This document shows, piece after piece, positions 1-5,607 of a DNA stretch of 10,331 bases. The position numbers and the translations under genes were made by a program. Each line of letters opens with the position of its first letter. Positions within the stretch are counted from its first letter, which is position 1. Source of the DNA: Dehalococcoides mccartyi (GTDB taxonomy: Bacteria; Chloroflexota; Dehalococcoidia; UBA2979); NCBI GenBank assembly GCA_945888895.1, contig CAMDAY010000061.1, positions 1 through 10,331 on the forward strand, given 5' to 3'. The notes beneath the pieces are model-generated. The model worked only from the letters and a program-made list of their open reading frames with translations, did not search any database and was not told where the DNA came from.

Positions 1-319
1 GCAACAGGAACTGCAGCGTGTCGTCAGGCAGATTCTGCACCGCGTGCTGGCGCGCTTCCGGGTGCACCTCGTCGCGCAGTCCGGAGTCGTTCAGGAGCGC
101 CATCGACGACAGCCGGAACTCACCTGGCGGCGCGACGAGGCGCGAGCACCAGTTGCCGAACGCATCGCGGTAGGTCGTGATGGGCACGACCGGGTCGCTG
201 ACCATGTGGTCGGGCACGATGATGTCCGCCGAGCGCTCGGAGTGGACGTTCAGGACGAACAGCATCGGGGTCGGCTGGGTGCACTGGTACCGGAAGTCGT
301 AGCCGACCTGGAGTTTCAC
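1..319 (-). CDS. Transglutaminase-like family protein, N-terminal part (cut by window edge)
   Basis: About 106 codons are visible, read leftwards from a GTG start at 319; the rest lies outside the window. A GAAGG Shine-Dalgarno (326-330) sits 6 nt upstream of the GTG. The protein begins with a beta-rich segment (KLQVGYDFRYQC) and carries the stretches VPITTYRDAFGNWCSRLVAP and DDTLQFLL. From family knowledge these resemble the N-terminal beta domain of a bacterial COG1305-type transglutaminase-like protein, where the Cys-His-Asp catalytic core comes later and so cannot be checked here. Its start is 32 bp downstream of the stop of the small gene at 352-564, so the two are probably co-transcribed. 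Members are cysteine-protease-fold enzymes of mostly unknown substrate. The family call rests on recalled similarity of the N-terminal block only. Confidence 0.72.
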   Translation of the reverse strand, partial: MKLQVGYDFRYQCTQPTPMLFVLNVHSERSADIIVPDHMVSDPVVPITTYRDAFGNWCSRLVAPPGEFRLSSMALLNDSGLRDEVHPEARQHAVQNLPDDTLQFLL

Positions 320-351
320 GGGAGACCTTCGTTCAGTAGGCGCGGGGGCGG

Positions 352-564
352 CTAGCCTCGGGCGCGGACCGACGCTTCCCATGCGAGACGCGCCGTCTCC
401 ATGATCGCGGCGAGCCGAGCCAGCTCGGCCGTCGCCTCCTCGGTGATGGGGAGTGCGGCCTTCGAGCCGGACGAGATCACGGGGTAGTACAGGTCGTAGC
501 ACGCGCGGTGCATCGTCTTCGCGACTTCGTAGGCCATGCGCTGCTCGCGCCGTTCGCTCGTCAT
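352..564 (-). CDS. Hypothetical 70-residue protein
   Basis: Start ATG at 564, stop TAG at 352-354. A longer reading from 672 is possible, but its extra 36 residues look like translated intergenic DNA (Arg/Ser/Pro rich), and a GGGA partial Shine-Dalgarno (571-574) lies 6 nt before the ATG at 564. The product is mostly helical: a charged N-terminus (MTSERREQRM), a middle with aromatic residues (CYDLYYPV), and an Ala/Leu/Glu-rich C-terminal helix (TAELARLAAIMETARLAWE). There is no signal peptide or membrane segment. I do not recognise the family. It lies 32 bp upstream of the transglutaminase-like gene on the same strand, which suggests one transcript. Amino-acid composition favours a real gene, but it is short. 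Confidence 0.5.
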   Translation of the reverse strand: MTSERREQRMAYEVAKTMHRACYDLYYPVISSGSKAALPITEEATAELARLAAIMETARLAWEASVRARG

Positions 565-644
565 GCCGAATCCCGTCTGCCCGAGGTGTTCAGGATAGCC
601 TCGAAGCCATGTATCGCACGGCAACGGCGAGGCGGCCGATCGAT

Positions 645-839
645 TCAGCGCCGCACGTTCTGTGCGATCCATCCGGCGAAGGTGAAGTCCGCGGGCAGCG
701 GCATCGGCAACAGTCCGATGCGCCCCCGGTCCTTTGGGTGCGCCGCGCAGGGCGTCGCACAGCGTGTGCGCAACTCAGGGGAGTCGATCTCCCACTGGCA
801 ACCGCACTCAAGTTTCTCAATCGTGGTTTCGGTCGGCAA
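645..839 (-). CDS. Small cysteine-containing hypothetical protein (TTG start)
   Basis: The stop TGA is at 645-647. I place the start at TTG 837-839 because a GAGGAG Shine-Dalgarno (848-853) lies 8 nt upstream; an ATG at 866 has no comparable RBS and would add a basic, unstructured tail. The 64-residue product opens with PTETTIEKLECGCQWEI and has four cysteines in the pattern CxC...C-x3-C (ECGCQWE, then RTRCATPCAAHP) followed by a histidine. That could be a small zinc-ribbon-like or otherwise metal-binding fold. No membrane segment or export signal is visible. It lies 80 bp upstream of the 70-residue hypothetical on the same strand. I do not recognise the family. The alternative is that this is a chance ORF in GC-rich DNA; the RBS and the non-random middle of the protein argue against that. 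Confidence 0.4.
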   Translation of the reverse strand: MPTETTIEKLECGCQWEIDSPELRTRCATPCAAHPKDRGRIGLLPMPLPADFTFAGWIAQNVRR

Positions 840-847
840 CGGTCGGG

Positions 848-853
848 CTCCTC
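848..853 (-). promoter_or_regulatory. Shine-Dalgarno deciding a TTG start
   Basis: GAGGAG on the minus strand, 8 nt before TTG 837-839. It favours the TTG over the upstream in-frame ATG at 866 as start of the small cysteine protein. Confidence 0.4.
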
Positions 854-906
854 GTCGCCCTCGCATCGTGACCGCATGGCTGCGGCATCGCGAGGAGGGC
901 CGTCTG

Positions 907-953
907 TCGACGGTGCGCAGCCCGCCGGTCACCTGCCGGGAGCGCACCGTCGA
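907..953 (-). terminator. Stem-loop downstream of the RRM gene
   Basis: A perfect 12-bp inverted repeat: TCGACGGTGCGC at 907-918 pairs with 942-953. The 23-nt loop itself holds short CCCG/CGGG and CCGG complementarities. It begins 14 nt after the RRM stop codon in the direction of transcription. No U-run follows on the minus strand, so it could be a Rho-dependent or atypical terminator or a 3'-end stabilising structure. Confidence 0.4.
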
Positions 954-967
954 GGTGGGCTGGACCG

Positions 968-1357
968 CTAGTAGCGGCCGCCGCCACCGCCGCCGCCGCG
1001 ACCACCACGGTCGCCGCCGCCGCCGCCGTAGCCACCACCACCACCGCCGCCGCCGTAGCCGCCGCCACCGCCGCCGTAGCCACCACCACCGCCGCCGCCG
1101 CCGCTGCGCTGCTCACGAGGCTGAGCCTCGTTCACGCGGAGCGAGCGACCACCAAGGTCCTTGCCGTCGAGGGCCTGAATGGCCTTCTTGGCGTCCTCAT
1201 CGGCCATCTCGACGAAGCCGAAGCCGCGGACGCGGCCCGTCTCGCGATCGGTCGGGAGGGCACACGAGACAACGGTGCCGAACTGTGAGAACAGCTCGGA
1301 CACATCGCGCTCGGTCGAATCAAAAGAGAGGTTTCCAACGTAAATTCGCTGAGTCAA
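968..1357 (-). CDS. Glycine-rich RRM RNA-binding protein
   Basis: A single RNA recognition motif spans about residues 4-80. RNP2 appears as RIYVGNLSF and RNP1 as RVRGFGFVEM, the two canonical RNA-contacting strands. The C-terminal 45 residues are almost pure Gly with Tyr and Arg: GGGGYGGGG blocks, then an RGG-type DRGGRGG and a final RY. This layout matches the small bacterial/cyanobacterial Rbp and plant GRP-type proteins, often cold-induced and acting as RNA chaperones in the cytoplasm; that role is family knowledge. The frame stays open far upstream, but the conserved domain begins just after a TTG at 1355-1357, with GGAAG (1367-1371) 9 nt before it. I therefore take TTG as the start (129 residues). 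Stop TAG at 968-970. A long untranslated leader may carry cold-shock-type control. Confidence 0.88.
   Translation of the reverse strand: MTQRIYVGNLSFDSTERDVSELFSQFGTVVSCALPTDRETGRVRGFGFVEMADEDAKKAIQALDGKDLGGRSLRVNEAQPREQRSGGGGGGGGYGGGGGGYGGGGGGGGYGGGGGDRGGRGGGGGGGRY
971..1110 (-). repeat. Low-complexity glycine-codon tract
   Basis: The 3' part of the RRM gene consists of GGN codons, mostly GGC and GGT, broken by TAC and CGT codons. It explains the apparent long opposing frames rich in Arg/His on the plus strand, which are shadows. Such tracts expand and contract by slippage, so copy number may vary between strains or be misassembled. Confidence 0.85.
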
Positions 1358-1402
1358 CGTCCAACACTTCCAGCCGGAGGAACAGATACCGGCGTCTTCA
1401 TC

Positions 1403-1420
1403 CCGACCCAATTGGGTCGG
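1403..1420. promoter_or_regulatory. 18-bp perfect palindrome upstream of the RRM gene
   Basis: CCGACCCAATTGGGTCGG is exactly self-complementary, a 7-bp arm each side of central AATT. It lies 46 bp before the TTG start of the RRM gene. It is bracketed by the direct repeat CTTCAT (1396-1401 and 1424-1429). It could be a dimeric repressor operator or, if transcribed, a leader hairpin. No U-run follows on either strand, so a simple terminator is unlikely. Confidence 0.45.
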
Positions 1421-1574
1421 ATGCTTCATACGCTCAGGTACCGCGGGAGGAACGTGCAGGTGAGGGACGTAACGCGAGAGGAAGAACTGAGTACCGCTAC
1501 ACCATAACACGCTTTGGAGCGTATCGACGGAACGGCGGCGCAAGCGCGCCAGGTCGACAGGGTCTTGTGATGTT

Positions 1575-1628
1575 CGCCGTTCAACCGTGGGGCGGCCCAC
1601 CCCTTCCCCCGCCCGGCGCGGGGCGGGG
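1575..1628 (+). repeat. GC-rich foldback repeat, copy A
   Basis: The first 30 nt (1575-1604, beginning CGCCGTTCAACCGTGG) recur exactly, inverted, at 1811-1840. Homology continues imperfectly through a shared CCCGGCGCGG. The distal half forms its own hairpin: CCCCGCCC (1607-1614) pairs with GGGCGGGG (1621-1628) over a 6-nt loop. It looks like one copy of a dispersed REP/MITE-like palindromic element. Confidence 0.7.
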
Positions 1629-1787
1629 AGGGGAGGGGGATGACGGCCAGCGGGCTTCGCGCTTTGAGGAACCCGATCAAGCTCGCCGATGGAGACCGAA
1701 TCACTCGCGCCGACGCTGCGCGGCCACATCGAGTTCCGCCGGGAGTGTGAGGAGCTGCGCCCCTCGCGGTTGGTTCTTCGTCTCAGA

Positions 1788-1840
1788 ACCCCTGCCGCGC
1801 CGGGAGGGGCAGGGGTGGGCCGCCCCACGGTTGAACGGCG
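1788..1840 (-). repeat. GC-rich foldback repeat, copy B (inverted)
   Basis: Inverted copy of the element at 1575-1628, with 30 nt identical (1811-1840). It has its own hairpin, a 9-bp stem of ACCCCTGCC (1788-1796) with GGCAGGGGT (1808-1816) over an 11-nt loop. It begins 34 bp beyond the SRPBCC gene's stop codon and could terminate that transcript, though no U-run is visible. About 206 bp separate the two 30-nt arms and contain no gene. Confidence 0.7.
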
Positions 1841-1874
1841 GCAGTCGTCGCCCAGACAGCCGCCGGACTCCGCT

Positions 1875-2360
1875 CTACCGCTGCGAACGCAGGTCGTCCA
1901 CGTGCTGCACGAGGAGATAGCGCTGCAGGCCGCGCCGGCCGCGCTCCATCACATAGTCGTGGTTCCACGTGAAGACGAGGCGCGCGATCGGTGCGGCCAG
2001 GTTCATCCACCACCGCGTCGTCTTCACGTTCCATTCGTAGCGGACACTCGTGGTGTCCCCCACCGCCTCGAACGTCCACAGCCCTGTGCCTTCGAGCTCG
2101 CCGGTCGCAGCGCCCTCCAGCAGGCGGGGCACCTCGATGCGCGTCGCGCGCACGTCGAACACGAGGCTGTACGGGAGCCAGCCGCGGAACGTGTAGCGGC
2201 AGATCGTGCCGATCCCGCCCTCGTCACCCGCCGCGAGGACCTCAACCTTGCGGACGCTGGACCACCAGAGCGGCCAGTCGGGCGCGTCGACAATCGTCGT
2301 AAAGACACGGTCAATCGGGGCGTTGATGCGCCACACCGTCAGGAATCGATAATCGGCCAT
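1875..2360 (-). CDS. SRPBCC superfamily protein (START/polyketide cyclase-like)
   Basis: A 161-residue protein with ATG at 2360 and TAG at 1875-1877. The N-terminus, WRINAPIDRVFTTIVDAPDW followed by PLWW, is the classic SRPBCC entry: a beta strand, then the ApidrVf helix and the D-x-x-x-W-p-x-W-W motif. Strands follow (CRYTFRGWLPYSLVFDVRAT, GLWTFEAVGDTTSVRYEWNV) and a long C-terminal helix (YVMERGRRGLQRYLLV) closes the cavity. This helix-grip fold binds hydrophobic ligands in the cytoplasm; the ligand cannot be read from sequence. It lies 53 bp downstream of the LLM oxidoreductase gene on the same strand, so co-transcription and handling of a related hydrophobic compound are plausible but inferred. 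The RBS is weak (GGA only). Confidence 0.85.
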   Translation of the reverse strand: MADYRFLTVWRINAPIDRVFTTIVDAPDWPLWWSSVRKVEVLAAGDEGGIGTICRYTFRGWLPYSLVFDVRATRIEVPRLLEGAATGELEGTGLWTFEAVGDTTSVRYEWNVKTTRWWMNLAAPIARLVFTWNHDYVMERGRRGLQRYLLVQHVDDLRSQR

Positions 2361-2413
2361 GCATCCAGTCTAGGCCGCAGCCACCTCGATGCGCGCGGGG
2401 TTGCCGTCGAGCA

Positions 2414-3607
2414 CTACGAGCGCCCGCGCTGCATCGACTTCTCGAGACCCTCCGACAGTGCGATGCCCGCGTCGTCGTACGCCTTGCGGATCGCCGGACC
2501 CTGCGGCCCGAAGATGCCGTCTCGGTGGCTGGACACCCACTCGTTGCTGCTGCGGATCGGCTCGAGCTGGCCCTGGAAGTGCGGCATCACGTAGTGCGCC
2601 CACATCTCGAACGAGCGGCGGGTCTGCTCCGGCGAAGCCCATTCGTGCGCCAGCGCGAGGAAGCCACCGAAGCCCTCGGTCACTTCGAGGAGATGCTCGA
2701 TCGCGGCGATCGCATCGTCCGGCGTGCCGACGATCGCGCCACCGCGCTCCATCATCGTCTCCACACCCTCCTGCCCCGGCTTCGTCTCGCGGCCCAGCGT
2801 GTTGCCGTAGTAGTCGACGTTGTAGGCGAGCGCGCCCTCGCGCACCTCGGCGACCGCCTGCTCCTTCGACTCCGCGAGGTGCATCGGGATGACGATGCGC
2901 CACTGGTCGCGCGTCACGGTCTGACCGTGCTCGGCGGCGGATTCCTCGGCCCATTGCCACGCCTGCGGGAGCGAGATGATGCCGCCTGGCTGGAACGAGC
3001 CCATGGAGAGCAATCCCGCGCCGTACTGCCCGGCGGCCAGCGGCCCGGCCGGCGAGAACATGTGCGCAACGGATACCGGAAGGTGTGGCCTCGTGTAGGA
3101 CGCCATCTGGAGGCGCGCGTCGCGGAGCGTGAACCACTCCGTCTCCATGTTCACCGGCGCCTCGGCGCGCAACAGCTGCATGATCGCGTCGAGCGCCTCG
3201 GCCATCCGCTGCCGCTGCGTCGCCGCCTCGATGCCGAGCATGTGGGCGTCCGAGGTCAGCGCCCCGGGGCCGACCCCGAGCATCGCGCGTCCGCGCGTCA
3301 TGTGGTCCAACTGCACCATCCGGTCCGCGACGATCAGCGGGTGGTGGTACGGCAGACTGGTCACGCCGGTGCCGAGGCGAATCGTGCGCGTCGTCTTCGC
3401 GACCGCAGCGATGATCAGCGCCGGGTCGGCAATGAGCTCCCACCCCGCGCTGTGGTGCTCGCCGATCCACGCCTCGTCGAACCCTAGCGCGTCGAGGTGC
3501 TCGATCAGCGCGATGTCACGGTCGATCGCCAGCGTCGGGTTTTGCCCGGTGCGATGGAACGGGGCCAGGAAGATGCCAAAGGACATGCGGTCAGGTCGGT
3601 AGGTCAT
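2414..3607 (-). CDS. LLM class flavin-dependent oxidoreductase (limonene monooxygenase-like)
   Basis: A 397-residue luciferase-like monooxygenase of full length for the family. The N-terminus GIFLAPFHRTGQNPTLAIDR, the block DEAWIGEHHSAGWELIADP, then RTIRLGTGVTSLPYHHPL and DHMTRGRAMLGVGPG are the usual flavin-site and barrel motifs of this TIM-barrel family. They resemble the limonene 1,2-monooxygenase type most. From family knowledge such enzymes use reduced FMN supplied by a separate reductase to oxygenate a hydrophobic substrate; the substrate here is unknown, and no reductase gene is in the window. The start is the ATG at 3607, because GAGGGAG lies 7 nt before it; an internal ATG at 3586 lacks one. 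The 3' neighbour is an SRPBCC protein, possibly a ligand-binding partner. Confidence 0.9.
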   Translation of the reverse strand: MTYRPDRMSFGIFLAPFHRTGQNPTLAIDRDIALIEHLDALGFDEAWIGEHHSAGWELIADPALIIAAVAKTTRTIRLGTGVTSLPYHHPLIVADRMVQLDHMTRGRAMLGVGPGALTSDAHMLGIEAATQRQRMAEALDAIMQLLRAEAPVNMETEWFTLRDARLQMASYTRPHLPVSVAHMFSPAGPLAAGQYGAGLLSMGSFQPGGIISLPQAWQWAEESAAEHGQTVTRDQWRIVIPMHLAESKEQAVAEVREGALAYNVDYYGNTLGRETKPGQEGVETMMERGGAIVGTPDDAIAAIEHLLEVTEGFGGFLALAHEWASPEQTRRSFEMWAHYVMPHFQGQLEPIRSSNEWVSSHRDGIFGPQGPAIRKAYDDAGIALSEGLEKSMQRGRS

Positions 3608-3660
3608 AGCTGGGCTCCCTCGCGCGTCGCGGATGCGCCGGGCCCCCGCCCGACCGGGCG

Positions 3661-3688
3661 ACTATAGCGCGCTGCCGATGTGCGTAAC
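3661..3688 (-). promoter_or_regulatory. Possible promoter of the LLM gene
   Basis: On the minus strand a TATAGT -10 (3661-3666) is preceded, after 16 nt, by a poor -35 GTTACG (3683-3688). A short CGCCC/GGGCG inverted repeat (3647-3660) follows immediately. The -10 is good and the -35 weak. Confidence 0.3.
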
Positions 3689-3695
3689 GTTCCCG

Positions 3696-3734
3696 GACGC
3701 GACAGCAGCACCGCCGGGGTGCCGCTATCGCGTC
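3696..3734 (-). terminator. 17-bp stem-loop after the QCNG gene
   Basis: The arms 3696-3712 and 3718-3734 are separated by a 5-nt loop. In RNA from the minus strand all 17 positions pair (15 Watson-Crick and two G-U), while plus-strand RNA would have C-A and A-C mismatches at those two positions. It starts 20 nt after the TAG of the minus-strand QCNG gene, so it belongs to that transcript. No U-run follows, so its role could be termination or 3'-end protection. Confidence 0.55.
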
Positions 3735-3753
3735 TGCTGCGAGTGACCTGGCG

Positions 3754-4809
3754 CTAGCGCTCGGCGCGAGCCCTGACGACCTGGCGGGCCGAGACCCCGA
3801 GCCCAATCGTCCCCACCGCGAGGAGACCAACGAGCCACAACGACGGGCCGGCAGCGGGCGCGAGGAGCCCCGCGTTCCCGGTCGGCGCCGGCCTCGGAAC
3901 GATCGGCGTCGGCACTCCGATGGCCGGCAACGTGGGCGGAGTCACGGAGGTGACGGGCGTTGCCACGGCGACCGGCGGAGTCACGGAGGCGACGGGCGTT
4001 GCCACGGCGACCGGCGGGGCCGCGGTCGGCAGCGGTGTCGCGACCACGGCCGGAACGGGCGTCGGCGTCGGGGGCGTCGCCATCACGACGTTCGTAACCG
4101 ACGCGCTGCAGATCACGAGCGAGCCGCCGCCGTTGCCCGACCCGTTGCACTGGTCGATGTTCACGGGAAGCGTCGAGGTCATCGTCGATCCGGTGGCGCC
4201 AGTGCAGGTGAACCCGACGCTGGTTCCACCATTACCCGAGCCATTGCACTGACCGATGGTCGCGGCGGTGACGGAGGTAACGCCCGGGGTGTTGACCGGC
4301 GTGCATGTGCCAGGCGCACCGGTCCCGGTGATCACCGATCCGATGCACGCATAGTTCGTCGCACTGACAATGGGCCCCGCGGGGGCGCCGGAGAAGTTGT
4401 TGGTCACGGTCGCGGAGCAGCGGACTGTACCGCCACCTCCATTCGCTGACCCATTGCACTGCTGCACGAGCACGACGGGCTCGGTCGAGGTGAGCGTCGT
4501 CGTCGTGCAGGTCAGTGTGCTCACCGGCCCGGAGGCGCCGACGCACCGCGTGATGACCACCGTAGACGGAGCAACGTTGCTGATCGTGCCGGTCGAGGTC
4601 ACGTAGTTAACGACCGTGACGGTGCACGCCACTTGTGTCCCGCCGCCGTTCTGTTCGCCGTTGCACTGGGTGGCGGGTGCGGCGCTGACTGAGCTCGATA
4701 CGCCGGTCAGCAGGCTGAAGGCGACGAGGGCCGTCCCCAGCGCCGCCGCCATGGACCAGGTCCGCCACCAGCGCGGTTGCTCGGAAGACAGGGACAGGAT
4801 CGGGCTCAT
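3754..4809 (-). CDS. Secreted, C-terminally anchored protein with QCNG repeats
   Basis: 351 residues; start ATG 4809 with GAGGAA just upstream, stop TAG. Residues 1-44 form a signal peptide (RWWRTW, hydrophobic 20-34, SVSAAP cleavage region). Residues 48-240 hold four QCNG modules (at 48, 117, 187 and 220), each QCNGxxNGG(G) followed by a second Cys, alternating with two related Cys pairs (89/101 and 155/169). This gives twelve cysteines in six pairs spaced 11-13 residues apart, which suggests disulfides. A Pro/Thr/Val linker (245-310) contains two 13-residue repeats, PPVAVATPVASVT-like. A single membrane segment (about 322-341) and a basic tail (RQVVRARAER) end the protein, so it should sit outside the membrane on a stalk. 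Similar QCNG/CNGxGNGGG repeats occur in uncharacterised exported proteins of GC-rich bacteria, from memory. Function unknown; surface adhesion or matrix is only a guess. Confidence 0.82.
   Translation of the reverse strand: MSPILSLSSEQPRWWRTWSMAAALGTALVAFSLLTGVSSSVSAAPATQCNGEQNGGGTQVACTVTVVNYVTSTGTISNVAPSTVVITRCVGASGPVSTLTCTTTTLTSTEPVVLVQQCNGSANGGGGTVRCSATVTNNFSGAPAGPIVSATNYACIGSVITGTGAPGTCTPVNTPGVTSVTAATIGQCNGSGNGGTSVGFTCTGATGSTMTSTLPVNIDQCNGSGNGGGSLVICSASVTNVVMATPPTPTPVPAVVATPLPTAAPPVAVATPVASVTPPVAVATPVTSVTPPTLPAIGVPTPIVPRPAPTGNAGLLAPAAGPSLWLVGLLAVGTIGLGVSARQVVRARAER
3937..4014 (-). repeat. Two 39-bp tandem repeats in the linker
   Basis: Units 3937-3975 and 3976-4014 differ at one base (38 of 39 identical), and part of a third degenerate unit follows. 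They encode a 13-residue Pro/Val/Ala/Thr unit in the stalk of the QCNG protein and look like a recent duplication. Confidence 0.85.
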
Positions 4810-4975
4810 GGGTTCCTCAACTTTCGCGCCAAGACTCTCATCCCAACGTCACCGCGCCGTTACGCGCGCATCAAGCCGACCCCCGCGGATGTACAACCCC
4901 CATTACACTTCCCCGGACTTGCCACAGACCGCCGGACCGATTCGTTCGCGGCATGCAGGAAGAAGGAGACTCGAT

Positions 4976-5440
4976 ATGGCTATCAGCACCGAGGAGCGCG
5001 CGAAGATCGCGGCCACGTTCACCAAGATCATGCCGACCATGTCCAAGATGCTGAAGGACTACACCGCTGAAGCCGGCGCCCCGGAGCGTTTCTGGCTCGG
5101 CGTCTTCGACGGCTCCGACGCGGGCGGCGACTGGGGCAACGACGTCGCCCCGCGCCTGATCGCGGAGCACGAGATCCGCACCGCCGAGTGGATCAACGAC
5201 CACCAGGCGATCGGCGGGAAGAAGGTGCGCGCGGCGCTCCGCACCGGCATCAACACCGGCGTCCACGCCCGCTCCGGCGGCACGTTCACCGAAGACGAGG
5301 TTCCCTACCCGGGTGGCTGCATCGGCGAGGTGAACGGCAACAAGATCGTCGTCTCCACCAGCGGCCTGCGCGGCACGGAGGACGAGCCGTTCTCGCTCCT
5401 GATCATCGAGCTGCTCCAGCGCGCCCTGAACCCGGCCTAA
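4976..5440 (+). CDS. Hypothetical 154-residue soluble protein
   Basis: ATG at 4976 with an excellent Shine-Dalgarno (AAGGAG, 4963-4968, 7 nt spacing); stop TAA. The product has no signal peptide or membrane segment. It has an N-terminal helical part (residues 4-35, KIAATFTKIMPTMSKMLKDY) and a middle with WLGVFDGSDAGGDWGND. A charged segment, EHEIRTAEWINDHQAIGGKK, follows. The C-terminal half carries PGGCIGEVNGNKIVVSTSGL and a final helix (FSLLIIELLQRAL). The G-G-C-I-G-x-V and V-S-T-S-G-x-x pattern faintly recalls the end of GlcG/HbpS-type domains, but I would not assign that. Strong RBS, TAA stop and a strong private terminator point to a monocistronic, well-expressed gene. It is divergent from the QCNG gene across 166 bp. 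Confidence 0.85.
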   Translation: MAISTEERAKIAATFTKIMPTMSKMLKDYTAEAGAPERFWLGVFDGSDAGGDWGNDVAPRLIAEHEIRTAEWINDHQAIGGKKVRAALRTGINTGVHARSGGTFTEDEVPYPGGCIGEVNGNKIVVSTSGLRGTEDEPFSLLIIELLQRALNPA

Positions 5441-5474
5441 GCAAACCCGCGCACAGGCGCGGCAACCCACAACA

Positions 5475-5512
5475 GAAGGAGGCCCGCCGATTGGCGGGCC
5501 TCCTTCCTTTCT
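5475..5512 (+). terminator. Intrinsic terminator of the 154-residue protein gene
   Basis: A perfect 14-bp stem (5475-5488 with 5493-5506) closes on a GATT loop and is followed by CCTTTCT. It lies 34 nt after the TAA. The A-rich side (GAAGG) upstream of the stem means it could also stop transcription from the other strand. Confidence 0.9.
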
Positions 5513-5607
5513 CGTCAGGCGTCGGGCGGGTGGGATTGCGAACCGGCCTCGACTGCACCGCTCCCCCCGACGATGGCACACTGGAAGGGAAGATTGGGGA
5601 GGTACGG

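Larger units (their letters stand above)
1358..1874. other. Gene-free stretch with palindrome and inverted repeats
   Basis: No convincing gene is seen on either strand; the frames that cross it have the Arg/Pro/Ser composition of shadow translations. The stretch contains the probable leader and promoter of the RRM gene, an 18-bp perfect palindrome (1403-1420), two inverted copies of a GC-rich repeat (about 1575-1628 and 1788-1840), and each copy's own hairpin. No clear sigma-70 promoter could be fixed by eye. Confidence 0.6.

Noticed and set aside
971..1110. CRISPR-like regular repeat array
   Set aside because: The periodicity is codon-level GGN repetition inside the RRM gene; there are no spacers or separated repeat units.
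508..1920. Long plus-strand open frame of 470 codons rich in Arg, His and Ser
   Set aside because: It is the antisense of the RRM gene's glycine codon tract and intergenic DNA. It has no RBS, no domain and a composition typical of shadow frames in GC-rich DNA.
2370..2420. Protein-like peptide (ALVVLDGNPARIEVAAA) in another frame just past the LLM stop
   Set aside because: It could hint at a frameshift near the LLM C-terminus, but the LLM protein already has full length and the short peptide may be chance. Read-level checking would be needed to revive it.
2525..3487. Plus-strand frame of 320 codons opposite the LLM gene
   Set aside because: Antisense shadow of a clearly recognised enzyme; its Arg/His/Leu-rich product matches no family pattern.
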